NCBI RefSeq assembly: GCF_033807575.1
Contig: NC_084713.1
Location: forward strand, 14,483,389 to 14,547,388
Direction: 5' to 3'
Length of the DNA: 64,000 nucleotides
Source of the DNA: Cydia pomonella
Lineage: Eukaryota; Arthropoda; Insecta; Lepidoptera; Tortricidae
Position 1 is the first letter of the stretch. Each line of letters starts with the position of its first letter. Under the pieces are notes generated by a model. The model searched no databases, had not been told where the DNA came from, and was given only the letters and a program-made list of their open reading frames with translations. The position numbers and the translations under genes were made by a program. Below, in pieces: positions 33,135-46,814 of this stretch.

Positions 33135-35690
33135 TAACTTTTTTTTATTTTTTATGTTGAAGTTTATATATAATTTTTTTAATTTTTATTGTTTTAGACA
33201 AGTTTAATTTAGTAAAAAAATGACCTATGTAATAAGAGAAATTGACAATAGATGGCGTTACTCTGTGACAAGTGCTGTAAGGTTAAAATCGATTGTAAAT
33301 AATAATAATTGTCAGTTCACATTTTACTTTTTAAGTTTATGTAGATCACCTATACACCACCATATTACAATAAATAGTTATAACCGAGTAAGCTCGGTCG
33401 CCCAGGTACTTGTTATTTATACGTCATAATTTCATAGAAGTTTGTGTTATCAAAATCGTTGCAGACTTGTCTTCATCTGACTCTAACCCATTGTCCCGTA
33501 TCAGTTCTGAAAAATTGTGGCAAACCTATGTCTATAGCTATTTAGCTAACGTTTTGTAAACAAAGCACAAGGCCTGTTTTGTAAATATCAAAATACACAA
33601 ATAAGAGTACTGATAACAAAATTCAAAACACCTGTGCAAAACACCGATTTTTTTATGGCAATTTCCGCCTATAGAGTTTTGGGAATATATCGTTTGTCAG
33701 TGGAGGCAGAGAGAATAATAGGTACTGTTTTTTATGTTAGTTAGGTATTATAACCCCAATAATCAGCGATGAGTATATAATCCGTCAAACAAGTTTGTCA
33801 GTAGAAAAGCGAATTTCAAATCGTCTATGGGACGGTGACATTTCACGTGTATTTTTTTTTAATTTGCCGCTTTTATTATACTGACGGAGATGACTAGTTT
33901 ATTTATTCTACTTTTACTGACAAAACTTGTTTGCGAGACTACAGCTTGGTGTTGTTATTGGTAATTCGAATTGCTGTATACTTTACAGGGAAGATAAATC
34001 AAAAATCAAAGCCGTCTGTACCCTGTACCCTAGTGAAAGCAAGCATTGTGGTCGCGTTGCGACATAGCCGCGAATTGCGGAAGCATTGGCCAACTTGCAA
34101 TGCGATCGTTAAATGTAATGCTCCATGTAGGATTAACTGGAACTGCAATATCATACATGTACACTAAACTAAACTAGGCTAAACGGAATGGTCGTTGACT
34201 GCGGGCATTTTAACTGTAGTTCTATGAATTATCACTACGAGAAATCTGTTTTCAGAAGTAGAATTAACTAAAGCAAAGTGATGTAAAGATGCAACAGTAT
34301 TTTTTGACAGCAATATTACAAGTATTGTGAAATTCGACAGAATGTTGTCAGAAAAATCATAATTCAAATAGTATGAAATGTAGGCGCCCAAAATATGTAT
34401 AACAATTTCCCACAACATTATCAGCGATCATCATTATATTTAGTTCTCCCACCACGCACAAACCCAATAGCGGTACTGGGTAATGCGACGACACCGTCAT
34501 GGGAGTGGGAGGGAAGTCGCTAAAATAGCTAAAATGTTCAGTCGAAGGTTTTGCTGGGGAACACTAAAAATACTGTACCTACTTAATGTTCTTGCCATTC
34601 TTTACTACAATATCCAGAATATTAGAAGACGGATGTCTTGTCATGGGATATAATTTTACTAGGTACTAAAACTAATCTGCTTCTAAAAAACTTTCCACGC
34701 AGAAAACCCTGCGTAATGAATCTAATAAGGATAGTCATAAGTGGGCAATAGAACAAGTTTAGCAATCCACTACCTAATACAACGCGGTTTGAAGCAGCTG
34801 AAGAAAACTAGTCACATAACATGCACGACGACATGTTTGAAATCAACTCCATCAAACAGGAATTACAACCAAGTTTAGCATTTTTTTTAGCGGGGATATT
34901 TTACTACCATATTTGTTATGACTACGGTAACATATCCAATTAACTGAAATAACAAAATCGTTGTAGCTTGGGAACTCACTCAGCAATGTCGAGCGATAGA
35001 CTTGTCGAGTGACAAGACGTTAGGCAATTGTCAGAGCAGGGAAGCGCACTCACACGATCGGTCGATGTGTGTGATCCACATCCTCAGTGTTTTTGTTCAG
35101 TAGCAGATTGGAGAGTGTTTCGGTTGATAGGTATATAGGAATGATATCCACATGACAAAAACCAAATGATAGGCTAGCCCTTCGGACGCCAAGAATGCCT
35201 AAAAGCCAAAAAACGTCGCAAGTACTTTAAGACTTAGACTTGCCCAAAACGCCAAGAACTTTTTCAGTGTCAGTGCCAATTTTGAATATGACGTTGGTTC
35301 TCAAATGATTAAAGCGTTTATTTCGAAATCAGCAGTCTAGCAAATCTACGGTACAGGTTGACTTCCTGCAGATCCTGTTATATCGATTTTTTACTGTTCG
35401 ATCTTTGTTTCAATACAAGTTCTGCAACTTTAACTACGATAGAGTTGTGTGTGGTCGTGACTATTGAAAAGTCGATAGGTACTGTAATATCCTGCGTGAA
35501 TCAGTGCGTGACTTCTGCACCATTGTTTCTACGACAACGGAGCATACAAAGCGTGTGTGTGTCATGTCACCGTGCCTGTGAACACACATGGAACACACGC
35601 GTATATTAAACAATGCGACTTAAAAAACAGAGAGCGTCACCGCTGTCATTCCCAAACATGTCAGAAATTCACACACTTAAATAACAACAG
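33135..35690. other. Unrecognised intergenic stretch
   Basis: No supported gene. Around 34970-35130 the DNA is less AT-rich and has a donor-like GATAGGTATAT at the end, so an untranslated exon is possible but unproven. Confidence 0.35.
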
Positions 35691-35965
35691 TAAATAAATA
35701 AATATTATACGACATCATTACACAAATTGACTAAGTTAGTTCCACAGTAAGCTCAATAAGGCTTGTGTTGAGGGTACTTAGACAACGATATATATAATAT
35801 ATAAATATTTATAAATACTTAAATACATAGAAAACAGTGAAAACACCCATGACTCAGGAACAAATATCCATGCTCATCACACGAATAAATGCCCTTACCA
35901 GGATTTGAACCCGGGACCATCAGCTTCTAGGCAGGGTCACTACACACTAGGCCAAACCGGTCGTC
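35691..35965 (-). mobile_element. tRNA-derived SINE
   Basis: The head on the minus strand starts GACGACCGGTTTGGCC. The A box is TGGCCTAGTGTG (35943-35954) and the B box GGTTCAAATCC (35901-35911), a near-perfect internal RNA polymerase III promoter. The body continues with GGGCATTTATTCGTGTGATG and GGTGTTTTCACTG, and the tail is TATTTATTTA-rich at the left end. It matches a very abundant lepidopteran SINE type (from memory). A tail-only fragment occurs near 39275-39310. Confidence 0.85.
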
Positions 35966-36907
35966 CTGGTAGTAGGTTGGTAAGTTAGTAAGTTGGTCTT
36001 AAAAAAAAAAGTTGTCATAGTCATTGACAAAGATTATTGCGCCTGGCTTGTTTCGTCGGCTCATGATCCTGATGAACAACAGAAAATATAGCAAAAGAGA
36101 AGAATTATATTTTAGCGTATATTCCCTTAAAATTAAAGGATTTTTTAGAGGTCTCTCACTTTTAATAATTAGCGTTAGGCACGCCTAAGTGAGTGAACAA
36201 ATCATAGAAATATACAAAGAAAGTAAGTAAAACAGTAACTAAGCAGTTCTTAAGGACGCACCTGATGCTACTACGGGTAGGTACGCAAACATTTTTGATT
36301 TAGATTTTTCGCAATATGAAGTAAACATGCTCTCGGCGTATTCGATAGATCTAAACTCACCTTTAAAGAATTAAGTTATGCGATGACCGCCTCAAGCCTG
36401 TCATAAGCGGGAAATTATGGGCTTGGCCTTATTGAGATAATTCTGAATGGTGAGGTGGATACCTGCCGATGACCCGGTGACTCCCACCGCCCACAGCCTT
36501 TTAGGTTTTCGGTCATCGTACTTTAATAATAAAGTCACTTCAATAGCGAAGCATAACGACTAATACTCACACTTCATACACTCGAAGTGTAAGGTAGGTG
36601 CTTTCTATAGCTTACCTGTTTAGTGCTAAGAAGTGAAACTGGAATCTGGATAAAAACGCAAAAATAATGACTAAATAGTAAGATCTATCCCATGAACAAC
36701 GTAAATGTGAAATGAGAGCCAAATTCAAGATTAAGAATATGCGTCGTTGTTGACTTCGCCTACAAAAGAATAGAGATCTCTATACGGGTGCCAAGTTCTA
36801 GTTCACTTGGGTTGTAATTAAAGTTCAGGATTTGACTCGGCTAGTTTTTACGTACGTTATATTATGTCTGTGTTACTTTTCTAAAAGTTAGTTTAATGGT
36901 ATAAATA
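35966..36907. other. Unrecognised intergenic stretch
   Basis: No gene is seen. 36380-36510 is somewhat GC-richer, without an acceptable frame. Confidence 0.35.
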
Positions 36908-37049
36908 TACCAGACAAATGCGGACTCGCCCACCAAGGGTTCCGTAATTTTTAGTATTTGTTGTTATAGCGGCAACAGAAATACAGACGGACGGACAGCG
37001 GAGTCTTACTAAATGGGTCCCGTTTTACCCTCTGGGTACGGAACCCGAA
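36908..37049 (+). repeat. Interspersed repeat family 6, short copy
   Basis: GCGGACTCGCCCACCAAGGG and TTCCGTAATTTTTAG at the left, and ACAGACGGACGGACAGCGGAG and GGGTACGGAACCC at the right, match the ends of the large element at 60794-62128. This copy lacks the internal part. Confidence 0.7.
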
Positions 37050-38841
37050 TTAGCACATGTATGCACAATTACGGCTTTCAGGGTACTGACTAATATTGAT
37101 ACTAAGGGATCCTTACCCTCAAGGGTCACAAAGCTACGCCGCGGACAGGCACTCAGATAACAGAACAAGGTAAATATTTATTGTCTTAATTTTCTCAGGG
37201 CAGAATTTTTTTCTAAGAGTGACACGAACCGAGCCGCCGCCATACAATCCAAATTACGTTTTAATTTTAAAGCACCGCCATTTTAAAATACCATGAAATA
37301 TTAACATGAACATTAAAGTAATTATATATCTATTTTCGTTGCTAGAAATTGTAATATAAATATAATCACCCCTTGAATACAGCTTTTCGTATTTTCCAGT
37401 CCTAACCTTAAATACGTTTTGGAATATTTAAGCGGCCGCTGAAGACCGATGTGGAGCTCGAAAGTGGTTACGTTTTATCATTTATAGTCTGCCTTCATAT
37501 AAGTGTTCATATATGTGATGGCTTCCCTTTTGCACACTTCAATTATCTTTAAACATAAGCTTCATTCTAGATCTGTGCAGAAGATGTTATAGTTAAGAAG
37601 ACTTGGCAGTTACCATGCCATCCAGCGCATAACATTCCACAGTATAGTACCAATAGGTATGTGTATTAGTCGTAGCTGATACCAGCGGAACGCTGTTATC
37701 AAGTGACCCAGTCACCGCGATAACCAGCATACGCCCCGCACAATGGAACTCATATTACTGCAGTCGGACAGCTGTTTACCTTTGGCCAGCGTGTCATGTG
37801 ATGCGTCGTTATGCTATGCAGCGTTTGCTTTTTCAGAGGTTTTGTGTGACAAGCAGCCAAACAGCGGGCGTATGATGGACTTGATAAAGTACCCGTCACT
37901 TTTTAACAACAAGCGATTGAGATAGACGGGTTACTAACTTTATCACGCTGTCACAGAAAAATACGACCATCATATCCGTAATATAGGTGAGCATTTCTCA
38001 ATTTAAAGACTATCTATTAATTGCTCGAAAAGTAAGAAGTGCTTCTATTTAGAAGCAAAATATCAATTGGGACAATCGGGGGTACAACGGTCATGTTTCA
38101 AACCCTGACATATCCTACCAATGAGTTTTAGGTCCTTTTGGAAATTATTGTACGAAATATCATTTTATATGTCACGAACCCGAGCATTACGATGCCCACA
38201 AATAGATAATAATCTCATGATTCAGGCCATTCTGCGACATATATTTTATCTGGTGCTCTAACATCGGATCTGCTAAAAATCTAATCCGTCCATATGATGA
38301 TCTATAGGTAGTATAGGTACTATCCGATTTGCATGTATTACTTAAGGCTCTATTACATACCATAAAAGTTTTACAAGGAATTATGTTTTGCTCTCTAGGT
38401 ATGGATGTCATTACACTTGGCGATTAAGCGCTAACGATGCATACTACGAGTAATTATGTGTTGTGTGCAATAATTTTAAGTAGGAGCACCTATAACTATT
38501 TAAAATAAATCATAAACAATATAATTTTTAAGAAAAAAAAACCTACTTCAATGATCCCAGACCGGTAAAAGAACAATTATTGTTGATTTTGGATTTCATA
38601 CAATGAAATTAAACAGACAGCGTCCTACGCCTAATTATGTAGAAAAGGAAGTAAAATGTTTTTTTGTCACTGCACCCACCTTGACATATTTCAGACTTAC
38701 CCTATGGTTGACTGGTAAGATACCCGCAATAGGGTATTCGATTGTATTTAAAATACATTATTTCACACCATGCATAAAAGAAAGCACCAGATAATTATTA
38801 AAAAAACTAAATAGGATAAAAATATAAAAATGTGCCTTGAA
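37050..38841. other. Unrecognised intergenic stretch
   Basis: No supported gene. The 60-codon frame at 37743-37925 has an ATG in fair context and near-normal composition, but no domain, partner exon or poly(A) signal. Confidence 0.3.
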
Positions 38842-39250
38842 AACCTAACTGCTTGACAAACATGCAAAGAGAATAAATTGCCAAACGTGAACTAATATGC
38901 ATCGTTAAAGAGTTCCGTTCTGTTCATCATCAGCAGTTCCACTTCTACAAATGTAAATACTCGATTTGTTGATAAAATACTAAGATCACTATTTTATATG
39001 CCTTTAACATTTGTGGAGTTCCCTCGATTCCTCATGGACCCCATCGTCAGAACACGAACTTGACAAAAATTTGTCTTGAAAATCTAATTTGCTTAACAAA
39101 CACAGCGAAGAGGACAAATCGCCAAACGTGTACTATGCGTCGTTGAAGAGTTCCATTCTGATCATCATCAGCAGTTCTACTTCGTCAAATGACACTAATG
39201 TAAAATTTCTAAATGTAAATGCTTGATTTGTTAAAGAAAATGCAAAAATC
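38842..39250. repeat. Diverged tandem duplication (~240 bp)
   Basis: GCCAAACGTG, GTTAAAGAGTTCCGTTCTG or GTTGAAGAGTTCCATTCTG, ATCATCAGCAGTTC and AAATGTAAAT(A/G)CT occur in the same order near 38880-38960 and 39120-39230. It is followed by a short SINE tail fragment (to about 39310). Non-coding. Confidence 0.6.
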
Positions 39251-39310
39251 AATAAATGCAAAGACAATATTCCACAAATCGACCTACTCTCACAGTAAGC
39301 TCAATATTTT

Positions 39311-41170
39311 TTTTTGTCTTGTATCCATATGCAAAACAAATATCTAATATAATAAATTAATAATTTAGAATAGGGTGTTTTATGGATTACAAATAAAAGG
39401 TGTATCGACAAATAGAAACTGCGGTAGCGCGTTCTAGAATTCCGTGTAAACTTTACAAATGAATGCAGTGAGAGTTAGTGAAACAGACAAACTATAGCGC
39501 CATCTGTAGAAAAGTTGTAATGAACATGTATGGAGTCACACTTTTACTAATATAATAAATGCTTATCAATCATCAAGCTGCTTGGACAGTAGATAGGAGG
39601 TAGTAGGTATATAGGTAATAGGGCCGAAAATTGGCGTGAAAAACATATACATCTCAAAACGCTTTCTCTCAAGTAATGAAAAAATGAAAAGCTAAAGGAC
39701 CGTTTTCTACCATACTTGAAGCATCGCGTATTCACATTTGATATGTCGGAAAGAAGGTGCACAGAGCTTTACAAGTACGGAGTGGGTCGTGACATCGCGT
39801 AGGCCTAGTAGTGACTCACTGAGCGCCCACGCCCGAAAGTCTCGCATTCTTACACGTAGATGAAGCTTCTGCCATATAAACCTCGATGTAGATACATTTA
39901 CTAATAGCCCGATTTCAATGGACTAAGATACATTGGGTTGGAATCACATCGGAAACGGGTTTTTGGATTAATAAGTAATCTCGAAAATTAAAAATACAAA
40001 TTGATTAAGCTAACAGTGCTTAGTTGATGGTGATACCATATCCCTAGCCACATTTATCAAGACTCCTTTGAAGAGCGCATGAGTTTGACTTTATCTATAC
40101 ACATAAAATATCAACCACAGATCTAGAATGACACTTGCGCTTAAATATAATTAAATTAATTAAAGTGCGGAAAAGTGTGGAACATCACGTCTATGAACAT
40201 TTCATGAGTGCGAAACAGGCAGACTACAAATGAAAAAACTTGGACACTTTTGAGTTTGTTACCAACCGCTTAAATTTATCAAAACAAGGACTATTTTCCA
40301 GTACGCGAAAAGCTTTACACATTCAGGAGATATCTAATCTAAACGGTGGGTGGTTATATCTTGGAATAAACTGTTACAAAAGCAAATTTACGACATCACA
40401 TATTATTTCTGAATTCAATACTTGAATTCAAATATTGACACTTGAGAACATTGCAATTTTTAACGCACTTTCGATATATGACAGGCAATCTTGTACAAAT
40501 GTACCTTCTAGGCCTGTGTAAAATATTGCTGCGCCACCAGGCTCTTTCTTAGGGTGTGTGAGTTAAGAAAGTAACTCCTTATTTGTGCTACATCCAGCAT
40601 TAGCATCAACCAGCTCAAGTGTTCCGTTGTTTTAAAACACTAAAAGGAAAAGGATATGATATTCTAAATATCATATTTATATGAGACAGAGCTGGCAACA
40701 ACGTGACCGGATCCTGAATGACGGTATAGGAAGTGAAATCATACTTTACTACTAACATTACATTATTCATAAAAAATACACTATGAAAATGATTCATTGT
40801 GCAATGGGCACAAAGGGCGCCTTTTTGCAAAGGATGTTATATATTATATAGGTATTCTTCTTCTTATTGCAACCTTCTTAATGTATAAAAATTGTATTTT
40901 TATACAATAACAAATTATCAGCACCGGCGGGACGTTGATATTGATGAGGGAAGTAGGTAATTTGTGGTATGAATGTCAATGGTCAAAACTGGATTTCACC
41001 GTCAATAAATTCAGAGAAGTAATACTTACTAATGTGCCCTACCACCATAAATAAAGAAGCCGTATAATTTCATGATAGGCAGCTCAAGTGAAGTCAACTG
41101 AGGGGACCTAGCCAAGATGACAATCTTTTGCAGAAAACGAAACGAAACGCTATCATTTTCATACATTATT
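39311..41170. other. Unrecognised AT-rich stretch
   Basis: No supported gene. A small hairpin with 11-base arms (TGTATAAAAAT) lies at 40879-40903. The 61-codon frame at 40240 begins with TTG and is not accepted. Confidence 0.35.
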
Positions 41171-41258
41171 TTTTTTATACCACGTCGATGGCAAACAAGC
41201 ATACGGCCCGCCTGATAGTAAGCAGTCACCGTAGCATATGGACGCCTGCAACTCCAAT
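41171..41258 (+). repeat. Interspersed repeat family 4, copy 2
   Basis: CACGTCGATGGCAAACAAGC, GGCCCGCCTGATAGTAAGCA and GACGCCTGCAACTCC in the family order. Confidence 0.75.
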
Positions 41259-43249
41259 TTACGTTTATCTTAGCGTTCGTTTTCTGCAAACGTTTTGTTG
41301 GCTAGTCCCCCTGGTTCTTGATTATTGCGAAGACCGATACGATATTTAATAGTTATCAGTACAAGAATATCCAGGGTGACTGTCAAAAGCATCACCTAAT
41401 AACACGAACCAGCAAATGCGTGGTTTCCAAAATTAATTCACATTCATTTCATAGTGGTTGAAGTTACGGATTCCTAGTCGGAAAAAGATGTTAATTTACG
41501 ATTTTTTCAGATAGGTATTTTAAATGGTTGTTAAATTATGGTTATTAAAGGGTTGTTAAATCAGCAAATGAGGGAAAGGACCGATAATTTTCAGGGCTAG
41601 TTCAAGTTATACTAAGGACAAACTGCTTTGTGAATGGAGTAGGCAGGCTATTCTCAAGTCAAGACGGATATGGTAGCGTCGGCGCCGCGGATTCGTTTCG
41701 CGCCCACTCGCATGCACTTTTATTCATAATGCTTACCCAGCGGGAGCAAATCAAACGTTCAACATACCAGTATAACTTTAACCATGAGATCTATAACAAT
41801 GTGTAGGTATAGGTGTAGATTCATAAGCTGGCGGTGAACTATTACTGTTATTACGATCCGCGCCAGCATTGGTGAATCAACCTATACCTAATCAGAAAAC
41901 GCTCTTAGGGGTAAAACAGAAAAAAATTAAATTGTAACGTAAATTCAGATATAGTTATTTATGGTCAAGGAAAGCTCGTCGTTCCCTCTATCTGCTACCT
42001 ACCCTACTTGGTACATTTAAAACCTTCGCTAGGTATCTGCCGCTATATTGCTTGTATCAAATAAATCAACGAAGTGATTTCACGGTTATAGCCCAGATTT
42101 CAGTGAACATGGATATCATACTTAGCTACCTGAGCAAATAAACAATCTAGCTCTGAATTTTTATGTCGCGGTGGTCTTTTTATACTGGTCCGAACGAACG
42201 TCGTCTCGCTACGCAACTGAGAATTCCAAGTCTGTAATTGCCGTGCCGCGAGCGAGTGGGTGGACGGCCGCCCTTCGTCGGAGATTATCTTTTAAGTAAC
42301 TTTAAAATCAGACCTACCACGATACTGATGCCCTTATGAGGCTTTGGGAAGAACATCCTTTCAAGGGTGTTCGTTGCCTTTTATGATAATTAATTAATTA
42401 ATAAGGGATGGAAAGACGAAGAAGAAATTTGTGTCAATATTTCCTTTGCCTAATAACTTGTTAATTTTTGCGAACTCTTAGACTTAAGGATTTCGAGTGA
42501 CAACAACTGAAAATGCAGCTTGTAAAAGCCCGTTAAAAATGGTACGCATGATCTCACCAAGATTAAAGGAACAGCCAAAATTATTCGTTTTTGTCCCACG
42601 CCATCGCCACATCATTTTTTTAGACGCCATTTAGCTAAAATGGAAACGGTATAGCAACTAGGAATTTCTTTATCGAAACTGCGCCATCAATAAAGATTAA
42701 GGACTAGGATATAACCACCTACATTTCTGTAGCTCAGTAAGTGCCGTATCCAACCAATTTCAAAGTAATATCCTCTGTACCAGCGTTGTTCGCGGTGTGT
42801 ACTTAAGCGTGAGTCACCGGCTAAGCGCGCAAATTTGCTTAATCTTAGGGCTGCCACGTGAATAATTAACTTCGCACTTGCTCAGGTTTCCATTGATATT
42901 TTAATTGCACGTGTACATCGTTATTCACAGGAAGTTGAGCTATTGCGCTTCATTCACAAATGTAAGAAGGATGGACAAGAAATGATAGGTACTTTAGTTT
43001 GCAAATTATTACCCGATAATAATTTACTCTTACCTACACGTAAATGAGGTGGATTAATTTTGTGGAATTCTTTCCCATCCATACGCCCAAACGGCGAGAC
43101 AATTTTTAAGCGTATGAGGTAAGTATCGTTAGATTGATGTTAGTTGTGTGAATGATAGATGCTATATAGAAACTATAAATAAAATAAATCGGGTTTAAAC
43201 TCAATCAATCGGTTTTGGTTTTATCATGTCAACCTCAGGGGTTCTCAAT
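41259..43249. other. Unrecognised intergenic stretch
   Basis: No supported gene. 42170-42290 is GC-richer with TTTTTATACT ahead of it, which could be a promoter plus 5' leader, but no coding exon follows. Confidence 0.3.
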
Positions 43250-43375
43250 GATGAGCCAGTGGTGGCAGCATGGTTCCATTTTTGTCACTTGTCACTTTGC
43301 CCGTCACTTTCACGAACTTGTTCGAACGTGACAGGCATGGTGACAAATGGTAAAGAGCCGACCATCGTAGCCCTA
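43250..43375. repeat. Short interspersed repeat
   Basis: TTGTCACTTGTCACTTTGCC, CACGAACTTGTTCGAACGTG (itself palindromic) and GGCATGGTGACAAATGGTAA match a frequent lepidopteran MITE-type repeat (from memory). Confidence 0.5.
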
Positions 43376-44400
43376 CAGGTCTAGTTTTTAAAGAAATATT
43401 TTTGCCAAATATGTGCAACTGTTATTATTTATGCTTAAGTATCGAAACCCCCGGTCAAATCCAACCGATTGGCATTCACATTATGTACTCAAGTAAGGTA
43501 TCCCTAGTATTTGCCAAGAGAAACCAGTTTCCAAGGATTTCTTCATAAATAGTCTGTGAACGTCGGCCGCTCGTGAAATTGCTAGAATTCTAGGCTTTTT
43601 ATAGCTTTTAGGCCTATACCTAATAAGGAATTATCTCGCATCTTTCAATTTGACCAATTAAATGTAAGCTTTAAGGAATTGCCTATAAATGAAAATAACT
43701 ATTCTGATATGTTATTTCTTATGCTATTTCATATCTATTGTAATCAAGTATTGAGGGATATTCGTACAAATCTGTCACTAGTTTATGCTCTATGAAATTA
43801 ATCTGCAAGTAGTTATACGAACAAGAAAATAAACAAAAACATGTAGGTGGGTATGTAAGCACTATAATTAACACCCACCTCTGCATAAATAAATGACATG
43901 TAAGATCACCTTCAAGTTTTCCTCGATGACCTAATCAATGCTAAAGTAATAGAGTCATATCAATAAATCTAAGTTATGAAGATATAATATACATTTTGTA
44001 ATTATGGGTGGGATGTGTCACTCGTTACGCCCAACGTGGTTTGAATACCTACCCTCTAAATCTTAATAAACGGACAGAAAATGAGTTTAGTTCATGATGA
44101 AATCCGGGGTTACCTAAATAAGGTAAATATGCAATTGCTATGTGCATTGTTTCTGGTGGGAAAAATATTAATCATCCTAGCATGACTAATATGACTATGA
44201 CATCTCTCCAATGTTATATTAGTTATTTGTTTTACAAGGGAGCAAAGTTGTGGTTAAACTCCTCGTGCTAATATTGAATATCCGAGCAAACAAATTATTC
44301 CAATAAGTTAGTAGTTCGGAAAGTGAAATCTTGAGCGTTGCAAGGCACGAGGATTAAACAAACTTTGCTACCCAGTGAAACACAAATTAAACGATATTAA
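43376..44400. other. Unrecognised AT-rich stretch
   Basis: No supported gene or repeat. Confidence 0.35.
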
Positions 44401-44406
44401 TAGGTA

Positions 44407-44412
44407 TTTATT
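44407..44412 (-). terminator. Poly(A) signal for the 44.4-kb ORF
   Basis: AATAAA on the minus strand, 17 bases after the TAA at 44429-44431. The placement supports a real 3' end. Confidence 0.45.
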
Positions 44413-44428
44413 CATTCAAAATCATCAC

Positions 44429-44742
44429 TTAAGTCAATTCCACCAGCCAACTTGAGGACATAACATAAAATTGGCCAACTGTATAATCAGGGCAATATGT
44501 TCCAAATACAATTTGCATATAATTACTTTCCCACTCTTGTTGATAAAATGCAACTTTCTCGTCCGTTTTTGAAGAATAAAGATAGTTTTTACCACCTACT
44601 TTAACGGTCACATATTTATTGTCTCTGGAATCCATATGTATTCGGTCTATGCAATTATGCATGCGCCAGTCATGCATTGCACAATGCGGAGTGAAAATTT
44701 TCAGATTTACGGCCGCCATTTTGTATTTTACAGAATCAAAAC
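44429..44742 (-). CDS. Uncharacterised small protein, probable last exon
   Basis: From the ATG at 44719 the frame gives 96 residues, beginning MAAVNLKIFTPHC and including TVKVGGKNYLYSSKTDEKVA. It contains four Cys. Codons and residues look protein-like, and a poly(A) signal follows closely. The frame is open for seven more codons above the ATG to an acceptor-like CTAG at 44743-44744, where an exon would start in phase 1. That phase fits a donor in the signal-peptide-like ORF at 46604. Alternatively it is a complete one-exon gene starting at 44719. No family is recognised. Confidence 0.5.
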
Positions 44743-44744
44743 CT

Positions 44745-46487
44745 AGCTTCTACAAATCGCTAAACCGCGATCATTAAAATCTATTTAGAAGTTATGATAA
44801 ATCTATGCAGCCCTGTAAAGACCGGAAATATTTCGTTTCTCAGTCACAAGATAGGTCAGCAGCACAAGTGAGATTAAAGATTATCAGCCTTTGTATTAAA
44901 CAACCTTGTCTGCTGTTGCCTGTAAAGAAACCTAAAGTACAAACAATGAAACAAAAACATTAATAGGTATCAATGCTGCCGGGTAAAAATTTACTAAGTT
45001 GACCTATCAGTCAAGTGGTCCTTAACGACTGCATTTAGCTTCAGTCGACGCAAGCGCAGCCTTGCAAGGCCGTGGCGTCTATGCGGTCGTTAATTAAATT
45101 CCACCTTCGGGCTGACTCACCGCTCAAACGATTATACCTTGTTAAATACTGGATGATTAATCGTGGAGACCTTAAGTCGATGCGATGAGAGCTATATTTG
45201 AACGGCAAAAGTTTTATAAAAAGGGGTCACTTTTAGATCGTTGTTGCTTGATTGAAACAGTTGTATTTTTTACGGGTATCAGTCGTTTTCTACTCTTTGG
45301 TTCGAAAAGTTAAATACGGAAGTAAAAAATAACTCGTCAACCAAATTTATATCTTACACGAATGCTTGTAGGTCGCTATCACATTGTACAGTATGTGCAC
45401 TTTGATAAATCAAATATTTAGATAGGCTAGCGACATCTATCGAATATAAAGCGAAAATAAAATTAAAGAAATGAGAGAGATGGGTTACTGCTTATCGCAA
45501 TACTTATGAAACGAATTCTTAGACTATTGCAGAGTCATAAGGAAAATTTAACATTCGTGTCATCAATGGAGTTCTAAGAAGGATTGAGTCATATCGTTAA
45601 ATAAAACAGCTGTGGCAAGTTCCAAGTGCTTGTCAGTCGCTTTGCACTCAGCCGGGGCACTTGAGTATTCCCTTAGCGAAGTGTTGTATGAAATGGTTTT
45701 CAATGGCGACGAGTGACCGCTACTTACCTACTAAATAAATAAATGAACCAGACAGTTGGAATTCCGACGTGACTTATGAACACTAGATATAGAAATCCGG
45801 TTCGAAGGACCAAATATTATGATTAAAATACGAGTGGTTCGTTTAGATGGTGTATTTTTAACGGAAAAGAAAAACAATGAGTATCAAAAATAAAAAGTAG
45901 TTAATAAAAAGAGTAGTAGTTGTGTTTCAAATTTTGCTCGTCAGATGAGCTATATCACTAGCTATACTTTGACTGCAATGGTATGCAAGGTAAGGTAACG
46001 ATATACAACTGATAATAAATGTTTTTTTCTATCGAGGCAACCTTACTCTTGGTAGTCTGCTCTTGCAAATACAGTCTTGTTTCCGTGTGAATCATTTCAT
46101 GCCTAAAGCATGCAAAATTTAAATATAAAACTACAATTTCACGTTAAGCCCCTATTTAAAATCTGCTCGAATTTATGAACTAAAATCAAGGCATATAAGT
46201 AGGTACCTATGTGACTTGTTAATTAAAGTCATCAACATACTTAATGAAGTAGTTATTAATCTGGCTGCAATCATAAACAACTAATTCGTTGCTACAAAAC
46301 GAAAAACAAGGAAGTTCTTAACGATTTTCCTCAATACTCCTTTGTTATTGGTTGAAAGAGTCGCCATGTTTTATGGACGCTGCCCCAATTGGCTGAGGTA
46401 CAGCTTATCAGGAACTTCCTCTATGAACTAATGAGAATAGAGAATGAAATTTCTAGGAGTAGACATAGACAATCACATCACAAGATA
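44745..46487. other. Possible intron or intergenic stretch
   Basis: It separates the two minus-strand candidate coding segments. No further exon could be supported on either strand. Confidence 0.3.
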
Positions 46488-46640
46488 TTATTTTAAACCA
46501 CTATGTAAAAAGAGGGTATTACACGTTTGACGCCAATGTTTGTCTGTGGCATCGTAGCTCTCACTATTAATAGAAATAACATAAAACAGCAACATAAACA
46601 TACCTATAAGCAGTAAAATTAAATTGCATGTCAAAGCCAT
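46488..46640 (-). CDS. Signal-peptide-like ORF, first exon or micropeptide
   Basis: A 50-codon frame from the ATG at 46640. It starts MALTCNLILLLIGMFMLLFY, a textbook hydrophobic signal or anchor, followed by a polar part ending LFLHSGLK. A TATAAAAT on the minus strand (46701-46694) lies about 60 bases upstream. GTATGT at 46603 could be a splice donor after codon 12 (phase 1), and GTAATA near 46523 is a weaker one. Read unspliced, it encodes a secreted micropeptide of about 24 mature residues. Spliced, it may lead to 44429-44742. Which is true cannot be told from sequence. Confidence 0.4.
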   Translation of the reverse strand: MALTCNLILLLIGMFMLLFYVISINSESYDATDKHWRQTCNTLFLHSGLK

Positions 46641-46814
46641 TTTATTGTGCAAGCGACCGGAATTAATAAGCCAGCCTCATACAATGTAGGCTTATTTTAT
46701 ATGAATATCAGCATACTTTTGGAATCTTTTTATTTTTAGATTTACTACTTTGGTTAAACATAATAAAACACTTCAGCACACTCAGCATATTTATATACAA
46801 CAACAACTACTACT

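Noticed and set aside
38842..39250. CRISPR-like repeat spacing
   Set aside because: Only two diverged copies of a long unit; no short regular repeats with spacers anywhere in the window.
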